Shown piece by piece: positions 29,088 through 41,500 of a stretch of DNA of 64,000 nucleotides. The stretch lies in assembly GCF_030252425.1 (NCBI RefSeq), contig NZ_CP126994.1, forward strand, positions 1,054,001 through 1,118,000, read 5' to 3'. This DNA comes from Acidisoma sp. PAMC 29798. Lineage in GTDB: Bacteria > Pseudomonadota > Alphaproteobacteria > Acetobacterales > Acetobacteraceae. Within the stretch, counting starts at the first letter, position 1, and each line of letters begins with the position of its first letter. Below the pieces are notes generated by a model that was not told the DNA's origin, made no database searches, and saw only the letters and a list, made by a program, of their open reading frames with translations. The position numbers and the translations under genes were made by a program.

Positions 29088-30353
29088 TTACTCTTGCGCG
29101 TCGGCCGCAGAGTCGTATCGGATGGTCCCGGTCTGCGCCGCGACCTTCGTGCCCGGCATTGCATGCATGAGCCCATCGACAATGATGCGATCCGTGGGCG
29201 CCAAGCCGGCGCGGATAATGCGCAGACCGCCACTCATCTCACCGGTCTTCACGATCTTCGGGACGACGGTGCCATCAGGCGCGACGGTCATCACCAGGCT
29301 TTGCGACTGATCGGGAATGATGGCGACATCCGGCACAAGAAGCGCGGGCGTCGGCGGCGCGATGGCAAGCCGCACACGGGCGAACTCGCCCGGCACGATG
29401 GTCATATCGGCGTTCGGAACGGTCGCTCGCGCCAGGATCGTACCGCTGGAGGCGTCTATCGTATTATCGACGAAATCCAGAGTGCCGTGGTGGTCGTAGC
29501 TGTGTTCATCGCCGAAGCTGAAATCGACGCGGTTGGCGGCCGTGCCGGTCGCCCGCGCGCGGTTTTGCGTGAAGGCGAGGTAATCGGCTTCGCTCATATG
29601 GAAATTCAGATAGATGGGATCGAGGGAAACGAGCGTCGCCAGCAGCGTGGTGCCACTCGTGCCACCCCGGCTACCGGTCACCAGGCTGCCGATGGACACC
29701 TGATGCGCACCGATGCGGCCCGTGAACGGCGCGGTGACATGGGCGTATTCGATGTCGAGTTCGGAATCTGCGAGCTGTGACTGCGCCTGCGCCAGGGCAG
29801 CGGCAGCCGCCCTTTGGTCGGCGCTGCGCTGGTCCAGATTCTCACCCGTTCCGAACTGCGTTTGCTTCAGCGTCTGGGCGCGCCAAAGCTCGGTGCCGGC
29901 GAAGGAAAGCTTCGCCTGCGCGCTTTGAATCGCCGCATTCTGCTCGGCGGCCTTGATGGCATAGGGGCGCGGGTCGATCAGGAACAGAAGATCGCCCTGA
30001 TGGACGATCTCTCCGTCGTTGAAATGGATCTCACTGAGCGTTCCGCCCACCTGCGGGCGCAACTCCACACGGTTGACGGCGGAGAACTGACCCAGGAACC
30101 CTTCGGATTGCCCCACCGCGCGTTGCAGGGGTATGCTGACCGTCACGGTCGGGAGCGGCGGCGGCGGCGCGGCCGGCGTGGCGCTTCCCGGTCGCATCGT
30201 CGCCCAGGCGCCGCCGAGCGCCAGCGCCGCGATGACAACGACGGCAGCCCGCGGCCCCGTCACCACGCGCCTGCGGCGGGGTGGTGGGGTGTCTTGAAGT
30301 CGGTTGCTCACCTCGCCCAGGGGCGAGGGCGACTCCGTCTCACTGATGTTCAT
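29088..30353 (-). CDS. RND efflux periplasmic adaptor (membrane fusion protein)
   Basis: A 421-residue protein. A cytoplasmic head is followed by one membrane helix (AAVVVIAALALGGAWATM), then the lipoyl half GFLGQFSAVNRVELRPQVGGTLSEIHFNDGEIVHQGDLLFLIDPRPY. Next come a coiled-coil hairpin, and IEYAHVTAPFTGRIGAHQVSIGSLV and the beta-barrel with LDPIYLNFHMSEADYLAF. This is the AcrA/MexE layout, but held by a membrane anchor with no lipoprotein cysteine. It bridges the inner-membrane pump to an outer-membrane channel. It is the first gene of the pump operon and is divergent from katG. Confidence 0.95.
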   Translation of the reverse strand: MNISETESPSPLGEVSNRLQDTPPPRRRRVVTGPRAAVVVIAALALGGAWATMRPGSATPAAPPPPLPTVTVSIPLQRAVGQSEGFLGQFSAVNRVELRPQVGGTLSEIHFNDGEIVHQGDLLFLIDPRPYAIKAAEQNAAIQSAQAKLSFAGTELWRAQTLKQTQFGTGENLDQRSADQRAAAAALAQAQSQLADSELDIEYAHVTAPFTGRIGAHQVSIGSLVTGSRGGTSGTTLLATLVSLDPIYLNFHMSEADYLAFTQNRARATGTAANRVDFSFGDEHSYDHHGTLDFVDNTIDASSGTILARATVPNADMTIVPGEFARVRLAIAPPTPALLVPDVAIIPDQSQSLVMTVAPDGTVVPKIVKTGEMSGGLRIIRAGLAPTDRIIVDGLMHAMPGTKVAAQTGTIRYDSAADAQE

Positions 30354-32866
<2,513 letters not shown>

Positions 32867-32880
32867 AGCCTTGGCGTGCA

Positions 32881-32904
32881 GGCGGCACCTTTCGGGGTGC
32901 CGCC
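32881..32904 (+). terminator. Terminator of katG
   Basis: GGCGGCACC (32881-32889) pairs with GGTGCCGCC (32896-32904) around a TTTCGG loop, 15 bases past the katG stop. A weakly T-rich stretch follows. The DUF4139 gene converges just beyond. Confidence 0.7.
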
Positions 32905-32944
32905 GTCTACCTTTCCGGCTGCCGAGGGTGGCCGATGACGCCAC

Positions 32945-34975
32945 TTAAAGCGTGAGGTTCGAAATCGCGTCCGCCAAAGTGTGTTGTGCCTCGACGACCG
33001 CTTGCTTGGCGGCATCGATCTGCTGGTTCAGGCGGCCGATCTGGTTTTCCGTGTCGCCAAGTTTGTCGATGAGCTTGGTATGAAGCGCGTCGCCTGCGGG
33101 CACCACAGTCAGGTTGCTCCGAACTCGAACCTCTTCCTGATCCAGCGCCTGCTGCTGCGATGCAAGCTGCGCCTGATCCGCGCGCCGGGCGGAGACCGCT
33201 TGGTTCAGGACCACCAGATGGTGGATGGCATCGGCGGCGGCCGGGCTGACGCCGTCCATCTGGAACAGACCTCCGAAATCGTCAGTCCCATTGGCCAGTG
33301 TGTCCGCGAGGTCGAGCTCATCCTCATTTGTAAGGTCCAGGTAGACGGTGATGGGGCGCACCTCGCCCGCCTTCAGCGTCACCGGCAAGCGCCACGCCGT
33401 CACAGTCTCCGTCATGCCAGGCACAGGACCGCCTTCCACCGTCAGCCTCCGCTCGTCCTGCTTGTCGATGCTGAGAAGCACCTGGCGCGCCTCTTGGGCC
33501 GGAGCCTGAACGGTGATGTGGAGCGCGAGGCGATCAAGGACCTTGGTATGGATGATACCCTGGGACGCGGTGAGCGAGACCAGCTGGCGCTCGTCGTCCG
33601 TCGTCTGCGTCACGGTAGTACGCAGGTCCTCGGCATATTGAAGCAGTCTGGTCTCGCCGATGGGAAGACCGCCGAGCCGGGCGTCTCCCGCAAAAAACGC
33701 CGCGCCGGCAGGGTCGTAGAGGGCCAGCACGCCCGCCGGCAAGCTGGTTGCACTGTCATTGACGATGCGGATCGCCGAGTAAGGATGCGCTTGGCTGGAG
33801 GGTGCCACGTCTACCCGGCTGCTCGGGATCTCACGGTCCAGGATTGGCACCGACGCGGTATGGCCGGCATCCAGGGACACCGGCATCGCGAGGTGGAAGA
33901 CGGTCTCCTCGGTGCCTTCGCTCGCCTCAGCGGCTTCGGCTGGACGGGCCATCCGCACCTCGGCCGCACCACTGGCCTTGGCCATCTCGCCGAGGGGGGC
34001 AGGCATTATCATCGCAGGCGGAGGCGGGGCTGACGCATCCAAAGGCTCCGCTGGTGCTGTGGCGCGCGTATCGACGTCGGGCAACAGCCGTGACAGCACT
34101 TCCACAGGAACCTCGGGGCGCTGAACAAAATAGGTCTGGTAGATGGCTTGGTGGAAGGTGACGGGGTTGCCGTATTGCAAGGACAAGTCGACGCCCTTCC
34201 AGTCATTGCCCGTCGTGTTTTCGAGAACGGCCCAGCCTTGGAGGCGGGCTTTGGTCTCCATCGGTCCCGGCATCACGAGCCGGTAGCTGGCTTTCCACAG
34301 CGGGGCCGCGACCACAAAGCCGACACGCACGGTGCGGTGGCCCTGCCCCGAGACGCGGAGGGTCAGGTGGCGTGTGTTATGGGCCGCATCCCGTCGGACG
34401 GCTTCAAGGCTTTGGTTGATCGCGTCGCGCAGCTTGGGGTCGGATACCTGAACCGACGTTTCATCCTCCAGGATGAATTGCTGCAGGCCCTGGTCACCCA
34501 TCAGCGTCACCCGTGTCCGGGTCACTGTGGCATCAGGCGTCGTGACCGACCGCTCGGTGACCGGTTCGGCGGCCAGGATACGACCCTTCATGGGCCGCGG
34601 GCCGGTGACCGTGATGTCCACGCCTTGCAGGCCCTGGACATAGGCGAGGGGAGACCGCAGCGCTTCCGGCCCAAAGGGCACCGCGCCGAAGGCGGCGTGC
34701 GTCGAATCGCGCCCGGGCAGTTCGATGCTGCCGATGCCTCCGGCAGTGTCGAAGACCACGAGGGACGTCAGAACATCGTCAACCTGATCGAGATTGACGT
34801 CCAATCCGAGCTCCGTCGGCCCGTCAACATCCGCTTCGTATTCGTAGTAGCCAACACCCGCTGTGGACAGCATGACCCGCTTCAGCAACAGCGGGGCGTC
34901 AGCCCGGGCCAGGCCGGGTGCGGCGAGCGCCATGGCGGCAGCCGCGAGAACGAGCGTGCGACGAGGAGACTTCAT
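32945..34975 (-). CDS. DUF4139 domain protein, exported
   Basis: The ATG at 34975 has GGAAGG upstream and starts a signal peptide (MKSPRRTLVLAAAAMALAAPGLARA), giving 676 residues; a start nine codons earlier would spoil the signal. The mature N-terminus, LKRVMLSTAGVGYYEYEADVDGPTELGLDVNLDQVDDVLTSLVV, and the central VGFVVAAPLWKASYRLVMPG with LQGWAVLENTTGNDWKGVDLSLQYGNPVTF, are DUF4139 hallmarks. The last 80 residues look like a coiled coil (AQLASQQQALDQEEVRVRSNL, then IDKLGDTENQIGRLNQQIDAAK). Function is not known; the location is periplasm or surface. It is the third gene after the giant repeat protein on the same strand, 113 bases behind a small unknown gene, so a role in surface assembly is possible. 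Confidence 0.88.
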   Translation of the reverse strand: MKSPRRTLVLAAAAMALAAPGLARADAPLLLKRVMLSTAGVGYYEYEADVDGPTELGLDVNLDQVDDVLTSLVVFDTAGGIGSIELPGRDSTHAAFGAVPFGPEALRSPLAYVQGLQGVDITVTGPRPMKGRILAAEPVTERSVTTPDATVTRTRVTLMGDQGLQQFILEDETSVQVSDPKLRDAINQSLEAVRRDAAHNTRHLTLRVSGQGHRTVRVGFVVAAPLWKASYRLVMPGPMETKARLQGWAVLENTTGNDWKGVDLSLQYGNPVTFHQAIYQTYFVQRPEVPVEVLSRLLPDVDTRATAPAEPLDASAPPPPAMIMPAPLGEMAKASGAAEVRMARPAEAAEASEGTEETVFHLAMPVSLDAGHTASVPILDREIPSSRVDVAPSSQAHPYSAIRIVNDSATSLPAGVLALYDPAGAAFFAGDARLGGLPIGETRLLQYAEDLRTTVTQTTDDERQLVSLTASQGIIHTKVLDRLALHITVQAPAQEARQVLLSIDKQDERRLTVEGGPVPGMTETVTAWRLPVTLKAGEVRPITVYLDLTNEDELDLADTLANGTDDFGGLFQMDGVSPAAADAIHHLVVLNQAVSARRADQAQLASQQQALDQEEVRVRSNLTVVPAGDALHTKLIDKLGDTENQIGRLNQQIDAAKQAVVEAQHTLADAISNLTL

Positions 34976-35088
34976 GCGGCTGGCCTTCCGGTGGTGGCGC
35001 AACCGATCATGTGGCCCGCCACCCCATTTTGGGAAGCCGCAGCGGCGCTTTCAGTGGCGCGCCTCAGACCTGAGGCAGACCCGTGCCG

Positions 35089-35478
35089 TCAGGACTCGCT
35101 ATTCGGGCTGAATGCGGTCGCGTCACTGGCGCGTGTCTTGGGCCGCGTTGCGGGCGCATATTCCAGGCCGTGCTGGGCGAGGAAGGCGTGCAATCCTGCC
35201 GCCAGGGTTTGGGCGCCCTGCAGCGGCATGGTGATCCGCCCGACGACGACCGCGCGCTGTACGCCGGGTTCCGATGAATTGTCCCAGCGCGAGGAGACGA
35301 GCTTGATCGTGACACTGCCGGAGCCCACGGAAAAGCTTGATGCGAAGGTCGCGAAGACTTCCGGGGCGAACATGTTTTCCATCAAGGGATAGCTCGGTTC
35401 AGGCGGCGGCACGGCCCTGCGCCCTTCGATGCCCGGTACACCGTCCCTATTCGCTCTGCCGTCATTCGATGCACTCAT
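35089..35478 (-). CDS. Small protein of unknown function after the giant surface protein
   Basis: I take the ATG at 35478 (AAGGAT upstream) for a 129-residue protein; the frame is open further but only as a shadow of the neighbour. The N-terminal 30 residues are polar and proline-rich. A folded core follows: SYPLMENMFAPEVFATFASSFSVGSGSVTIKLVSSRW, then QRAVVVGRITMPLQGAQTLAAGLHAFLAQHG. The tail is polar. The core pattern (strand-rich, VVVGRITMP then an amphipathic helix) distantly recalls DUF3467-type small proteins, without certainty. There is no signal peptide. It starts 40 bases after the giant protein stops, so co-expression is likely. Confidence 0.7.
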   Translation of the reverse strand: MSASNDGRANRDGVPGIEGRRAVPPPEPSYPLMENMFAPEVFATFASSFSVGSGSVTIKLVSSRWDNSSEPGVQRAVVVGRITMPLQGAQTLAAGLHAFLAQHGLEYAPATRPKTRASDATAFSPNSES

Positions 35479-35518
35479 GCCGACTATCCTTGTTTTGGGG
35501 GCGTTGCGCCGTCGGTTG

Positions 35519-38500
35519 CTAGAAAAGGCCGATGGAGTGATGGCTTTGCAAATCGCCGAGAGTCGTGGATCCCAGACCGTGCAAAGTCGCGACCGCCGAG
35601 AAGCTGCCGCCATGGCCGGTCTTGTCGATGGAGACGACGGTATCACCGCCGCTCTGGGACACCTTCAGATAGCCCGCGAGTGTTGAGGCGGCATCGTTCC
35701 AACCGGCATGGGCCAGAACCTTCGACAGATCGAGGCTATCACCGTTGTTGAGCGAGAAATCCTGGATCGTCATGCCGCCGCTGCTGCCGACGTCGTTCAC
35801 CTGATAGGTGTTGCCGGCGCCGCCGATGAAGCTGTCGTGGCCGACACCGCCGATCAGGAAATTGGTCCAACCACTCAGCATCACCGTGTCGTTGCCGGAT
35901 CCGGTGTTCACCATCTCATTGCCATCCCCGGCATGGATCACATTGGTCCCGCTCCCGGTTGTGATGACATTGCCGTAGCCCTGCAGGGTGATGGTGTCGT
36001 TGCCTTGGCCGACAGTGACGGTGGAATTGCCCTGCGGCCCGGTGATGGTGTCGTTGCCATCCCCCAGCTTGATCGTGTTGTTGTACCCGGAGGCAGAGAC
36101 TGTATCATTGCCGTTTCCGGCCGTGATGGTGGCGTTGCCCTGGCTACCGCTCACGCTGTAGCTTTGATTATCGAGCGTGAGGGACTGGTTCCAGCCCGAC
36201 ATCGTGACCGCATGGATTGGTACGGGTACGACTGGCGGCGTGACCGGGGGAGCGATGGGTGTCGTCGGTGTAGTCGTCACCGGGGGGGTGGTGATTGGAC
36301 CAGTGTGTGGCGGAACCGGCAGCACTGGTGGTGTCGGCGTGGCCGTGGGTGTGGTGATCGGCGCGGTTGTGGTGGCACCGCCGGCCGGCACAATCATCGG
36401 CAGGCCGTTCGCGCCAAAGCTCACGACAGATTCCGGTGCAGCCGCGATATTGGGGTTGAACGTGACACCGGCGAATGTGGATCCGGTGCCATTCGTAAAG
36501 GCCGGCGTTCCACCATTGAAGATGATCAGATCGTTGCCGCCCAAATACAGCACCTCCTGCCCATGCAGGGTCTCCATCGTGCCGCCGGTATAGCCGAAAA
36601 TCTTCAGGCTATCCTTTGTCGGATCGAAGGTATTGTCCAAAACCTGGACGCCATCGCCTTTTTGATACAGCACCTCGGCCGATGTGCCGGTCAGGCGCAC
36701 TTCACTTCCCGTGGTATAGCCTGTCACATTGGTCCCGGCGGCCGTCACCGTTCCACGACTGATGCCGCCGACGAGCACGTTATTCGCGCTGCCGCCCGCC
36801 ACCATGTTGTTGCCTTTGCCGGCAACGAGATAGGCATTGCCCCCGGCGCCTTGCAGCGTGCTGTCGCCAGTGCCCGCAAACAAAAAGCCGTTCGCGGCAT
36901 TCTGAGTCTGTGCGTTCAGGGAGCCGACGCTGGTTGCAATGTCATCGGTGCGGCCCGTTCCGGCCTCGACGATATTATTGCCGCCGCCGAGCACGACGAT
37001 GTTGTTGCCGCCGCTGCCGGTGTGAACATTGTCATTACCCGGGCCTATGACCACGCCGGAGCTCGCGTTTGCCGCATAGGCCTGACCGCTGGTGAGGGTG
37101 ATCGGTGTGGTGCCGGCGAAGTGACCGTTGAAGACAAGGCCAGCATTCTCACCCGTTGTTGTTTGCGCCGATTGAACGGTGAAGGTGTCGGAAACTCCCG
37201 TCATGCCATTGACGTCGCTATCCAGCAGCGAGTTACCGCTGGCATGTTCGACGGTCGAGTAGGACATGCCGGTGGGGGCGACCACTTGGACGTGATAGGT
37301 GCCGGGCGCGACATTCGTAAAGCTATAGCGGCCGTGGCTATCCGTGGTGGTCGTGGCACCTGTAAAGACGCCTTGCGCGTTAAGCAGTTTAACAGTCACA
37401 CCCGCGACGCCAGGGTCGCCGACATGGTAGGTTCCGTCAGCAAGACCATCCAGGAAGACCATGCTCGAAATCGTGCCCACGGCGGGTACGACGGTCGCCA
37501 CGAACTCACCCACGTCAACCGTGGTGGCGCTGCCGGAGGTGACGGTGATGGCTGTTGTGCCGGGCGTTGAGAAGGTCTCGCCTGTCGGTTTGATGACCTG
37601 CACGCTGTAGCTGCCGGGTGCCACGCCCGTGAAGCTGTAGGTGCCGGTCGCGGAGGTCGTCGCGGTCGCGACAACCGTCGTGCCCGACAGCAGATTGACC
37701 GTCTGGCCAGCGAGACCAGTCTCACCAGTTTGTTGCGTGCCGCTGGCGTTCACATCGTTGAAGATGGTGCCGGAGACAGTGCTCGGCGCGTACTCGCCGG
37801 CATTGACGATGCTGGCGCTGCCGGAGGTGACGGTGATGGCTGTTGTGCCGGGCGTTGAGAAGGTCTCGCCGGTCGGTTTGATGACCTGCACGCTGTAGCT
37901 GCCCGGCGCTACGCCCGTGAAGCTGTAGGTGCCGGTCGCCGAGGTCGTGGCGGTCGCCACAACCGTCGTGCCGGACAGCAGATTGACGGTCTGGCCTGCA
38001 AGCCCGACCTCACCGGTTTGTTGCGTGCCGCTGGCGTTGAGGTCGTTGAAGACCGTGCCGGACACAGTGCTCGGCGCATACTCACCGGCATTGACGATGG
38101 TGGAACTGCCGGATGTGACGGTCACGGCCGTCGTGCCTGACGTCGAGAAGGTCTCTCCCGTTGGCTTGATGACCTGCACGCTGTAGCTGCCGGGTGCGAG
38201 GTTGGTGAAGCTGTAGGTGCCGGTCGCGGAGGTCGTGGCTGTCGCGACAACCGTCGTGCCCGACAGCAGGTGGACCGTCTGGCCAGTGAGACCAGTCTCC
38301 GTCGCCTGCTCAACGCCATCGCCATTTACATCGTTGAAGACGGTGCCGGACACAGTGCTCGGCGCGTACTCGCCGGCATTGACGATCGTGGAGCTACCGG
38401 ACGTGACAGTCACTGCCGTGGTGCCGGGCGTCGAGAAGGTCTCGCCGTTTGGTTTGATCACCTGCACGCTGTAGCTACCCGGCGCGAGGTTGCCGAAGCT

Positions 38501-41500
38501 GTAGGTGCCGGTCGCGGAGGTCGTGGCTGTCGCCACAACCGTCGTGCCCGACAGCAGGTTGACCGTCTGGCCAGCGAGACCAGTCTCACCAGTTTGTTGC
38601 GTGCCGCTGGCGTTCACATCGTTGAAGATGGTGCCGGAGACAGTGCTCGGCGCATATTCGCCGGCATTGACGATCGTGGAGCTGCCGGATGTGACAGTCA
38701 CTGCCGTGGTGCCGGGGGTCGAGAAGGTCTCGCCGGTCGGTTTGATGACCTGCACGCTGTAGCTGCCCGGTGCGAGGTTGGTGAAGCTGTAGGTGCCGGT
38801 CGCGGAGGTCGTCGCGGTCGCGACAACCGTCGTGCCCGACAGCAGATTGACCGTCTGGCCCGAAAGGCCGCTCTCCGTCGTCTGTTGCGTGCCGCTGGCG
38901 TTTAGGTCGTTGAAGACCGTGCCGGAGACAGAGCTTGGCGCGTACTCGCCGGCATTGACGATCGTGGAGCTACCGGACGTGACAGTCACCGCCGTGGTGC
39001 CGGACGTCGAGAAGGTCTCTCCCGTTGGTTTGATCACCTGCACGCTGTAGCTGCCCGGCGCGAGGTTGCCGAAGCTGTAGGTGCCGGTCGCGGAGGTCGT
39101 GGCTGTCGCCACAACCGTCGTGCCCGACAGCAGGTTGACCGTCTGGCCAGCGAGACCAGTCTCACCAGTTTGTTGCGTGCCGCTGGCGTTCACATCGTTG
39201 AAGATGGTGCCGGAGACAGTGCTCGGCGCATATTCGCCGGCATTGACGATCGTGGAGCTACCGGACGTGACAGTCACTGCCGTGGTGCCGGGGGTCGAGA
39301 AGGTCTCGCCGGTTGGTTTGATCACCTGCACGCTGTAGCTACCCGGCGCGAGGTTGCCGAAGCTGTAGGTGCCGGTCGCGGAGGTCGTGGCTGTCGCCAC
39401 AACCGTCGTGCCGGACAGCAGGTTGACCGTCTGGCCAGTGAGGCCAAGGTCACCGGCTTGTTGCGTGCCGCTGGCGTTTAGGTCGTTGAAGACCGTGCCG
39501 GAGACCGAGCTTGGCGCATACTCTCCGGTATTAACGATGCTGGCGCTGCCGGAGGTGACGGTGATGGCTGTTGTGCCGGGCGTTGAGAAGGTCTCGCCGG
39601 TCGGTTTGATGACCTGCACGCTGTAGCTGCCGGGTGCCACGCCCGTGAAGCTGTAGGTGCCGGTCGCGGAGGTCGTGGCTGTCGCCACAACCGTCGTGCC
39701 CGACAGGAGATTGACGGTCTGGCCTGCGAGGCCGCTCTCGGTCGTCTGCTCAACGCCATCGCCGTTGACATCGTTGAACACGGTGCCGGAAATGCTGCTG
39801 GGCGCGTAGCCCACGGTATTCGTAATGAGGTCGTTGGCACCACCGACAATGCCGGATGCGTTTCCGCTGAGACTACTGGTCGTGGTGAGCGTGGCGCCGG
39901 CGCCGAGATCCGCGCCGTCAAGAACCGAGCCCCCGAGGTTTCCCGTGTTGAGCACAGCAGTATTGGCGCCCGCAACGAGGCCGACCGCACCACCGGCCGT
40001 GCCGGCATTCTCGTAGGTTGCGCCGGCCGCAAGGGTGACGGTGCTGGCGGTTTGAACGATCGGCGTGCCGTAGGTGACACCGTCATAGGTCAGGCTCGCG
40101 CCGGCTGCGACGGTGATGGCACCTGCCGCGATGGGGTTGCCGCCGGTCAGAACCCAATGGGCTCCTGCATCGACCACGATGCTCTGGAAGTTGATGAAGC
40201 TACCGCTGAAATTGGTGAGGCTGCCGTTGCCTGCGCCGAGCTCCAGCGTATTCGCAGCCGTTGTGCTGCCGATCGCCTGACCGACGAAGACAGCGCCAGG
40301 ATCGACGACGAGGAGATTGGCCCCGCTGCCGCCGAGATAGACAGCCGTGCCATTGCCGCCGCTGATCAGGCCGGCATTGTTGACCATGCCGCCGGCCGTG
40401 AGATCGACGCCATCCTGCAGCGTCCCGATGATGCTGCCGGCATTGACCACCTGACCGGTGGCCGCTTCGACGACACCATTTTGGGCGCCGGTGATCGTGC
40501 CCGTCGCGGTATTGATGACCGTCCCGGTCGCCGCCAGATCGGCGCCGTCACCGTGCAGCCCGGTGATGATGCCGGCGTTAGACAGTTTTCCCGTCGCGGC
40601 CTCCACCACGCCGGCGGTGTTGCCGATGATCACGCCCGACAGGGCATTGACGACGGTGCCGGTCGCCGCGAGCGAAACGCCATCCAGAAGCGTGCCGGTG
40701 ATGGTGCCGGTATTATCGACTGTGCTGGTGGCACCTTCGATCACGCCGGAACTGCCGCCGGTGATGAGCCCGGCATTGGTCACTACGCTCGTCGCGCCCA
40801 GAGTGACGCCGTCAAGGGCCGTGCCTGTGATGCCGCCGCTATTGGTGACGACGACATTGGCGCCGCCGAGGATGCCGGACTGGCCGCCCGTCACACCATC
40901 CGTATTGGTGAGCGTGCTGCCGGCGCCCGCATCGATGCCGTCACCATGCGTGCCAAGGATGACATTGGCATTATGGACGCTCGCATTGGCACCGAGCACA
41001 AGGCCCGCATTGGCCCCGGTGATGATGCCCGACACGTCGTTGCTGATCGTCGCACCAGCGCCGGCATCGATGCCGTCGAGCGTCGATCCGCCGATGCTTC
41101 CCATGTTGAGCACGGTGCTATTCGCGCCGGCGGTAATGCCTGTCGCGCCACCGATGGCGGCAAGGTTGTCGAAGCTGCTGCCGGCCGCCAGGGTGAGGGT
41201 GCTGGGCGCCTGCACGACCGCCGTGCCGTAGATCACACCATTGTAGCTCAGAGTCGCGCCAGCCCCGAGGGTGATGGCCGCTGCCGCGATGGGGTTGCCG
41301 CCGGTCAGAACCCAATGCGCCCCGGCATCGACGACGATGGTCTGGAAATTGACAAAATTGCCGCTGAAATTCGTGAGGGTGCCGGCGCCGGCACCAAGCT
41401 CTAGGGTATTGGTCGCGCCGACCCCGCCGATCGCCTTTCCGGCGAAGCTCGCGCCCGCCTCGACCACGAGCCGGTTGGCGCCGATGCCACCAAGATAGAC

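Noticed and set aside
35708-37570. Long plus-strand open frame of 620 codons opposite the C-terminal part of the giant gene
   Set aside because: Amino acid pattern is low-complexity antisense of Gly/Asn/Thr codons; the minus-strand frame has recognisable domains.
37641-39626. Seven plus-strand open frames of 85 codons repeated every 288 bases
   Set aside because: They are antisense shadows of the Cna-B-like repeats; the period equals the repeat unit.
37502-39805. CRISPR array
   Set aside because: Units are 288 bases, contiguous, coding and without spacers.
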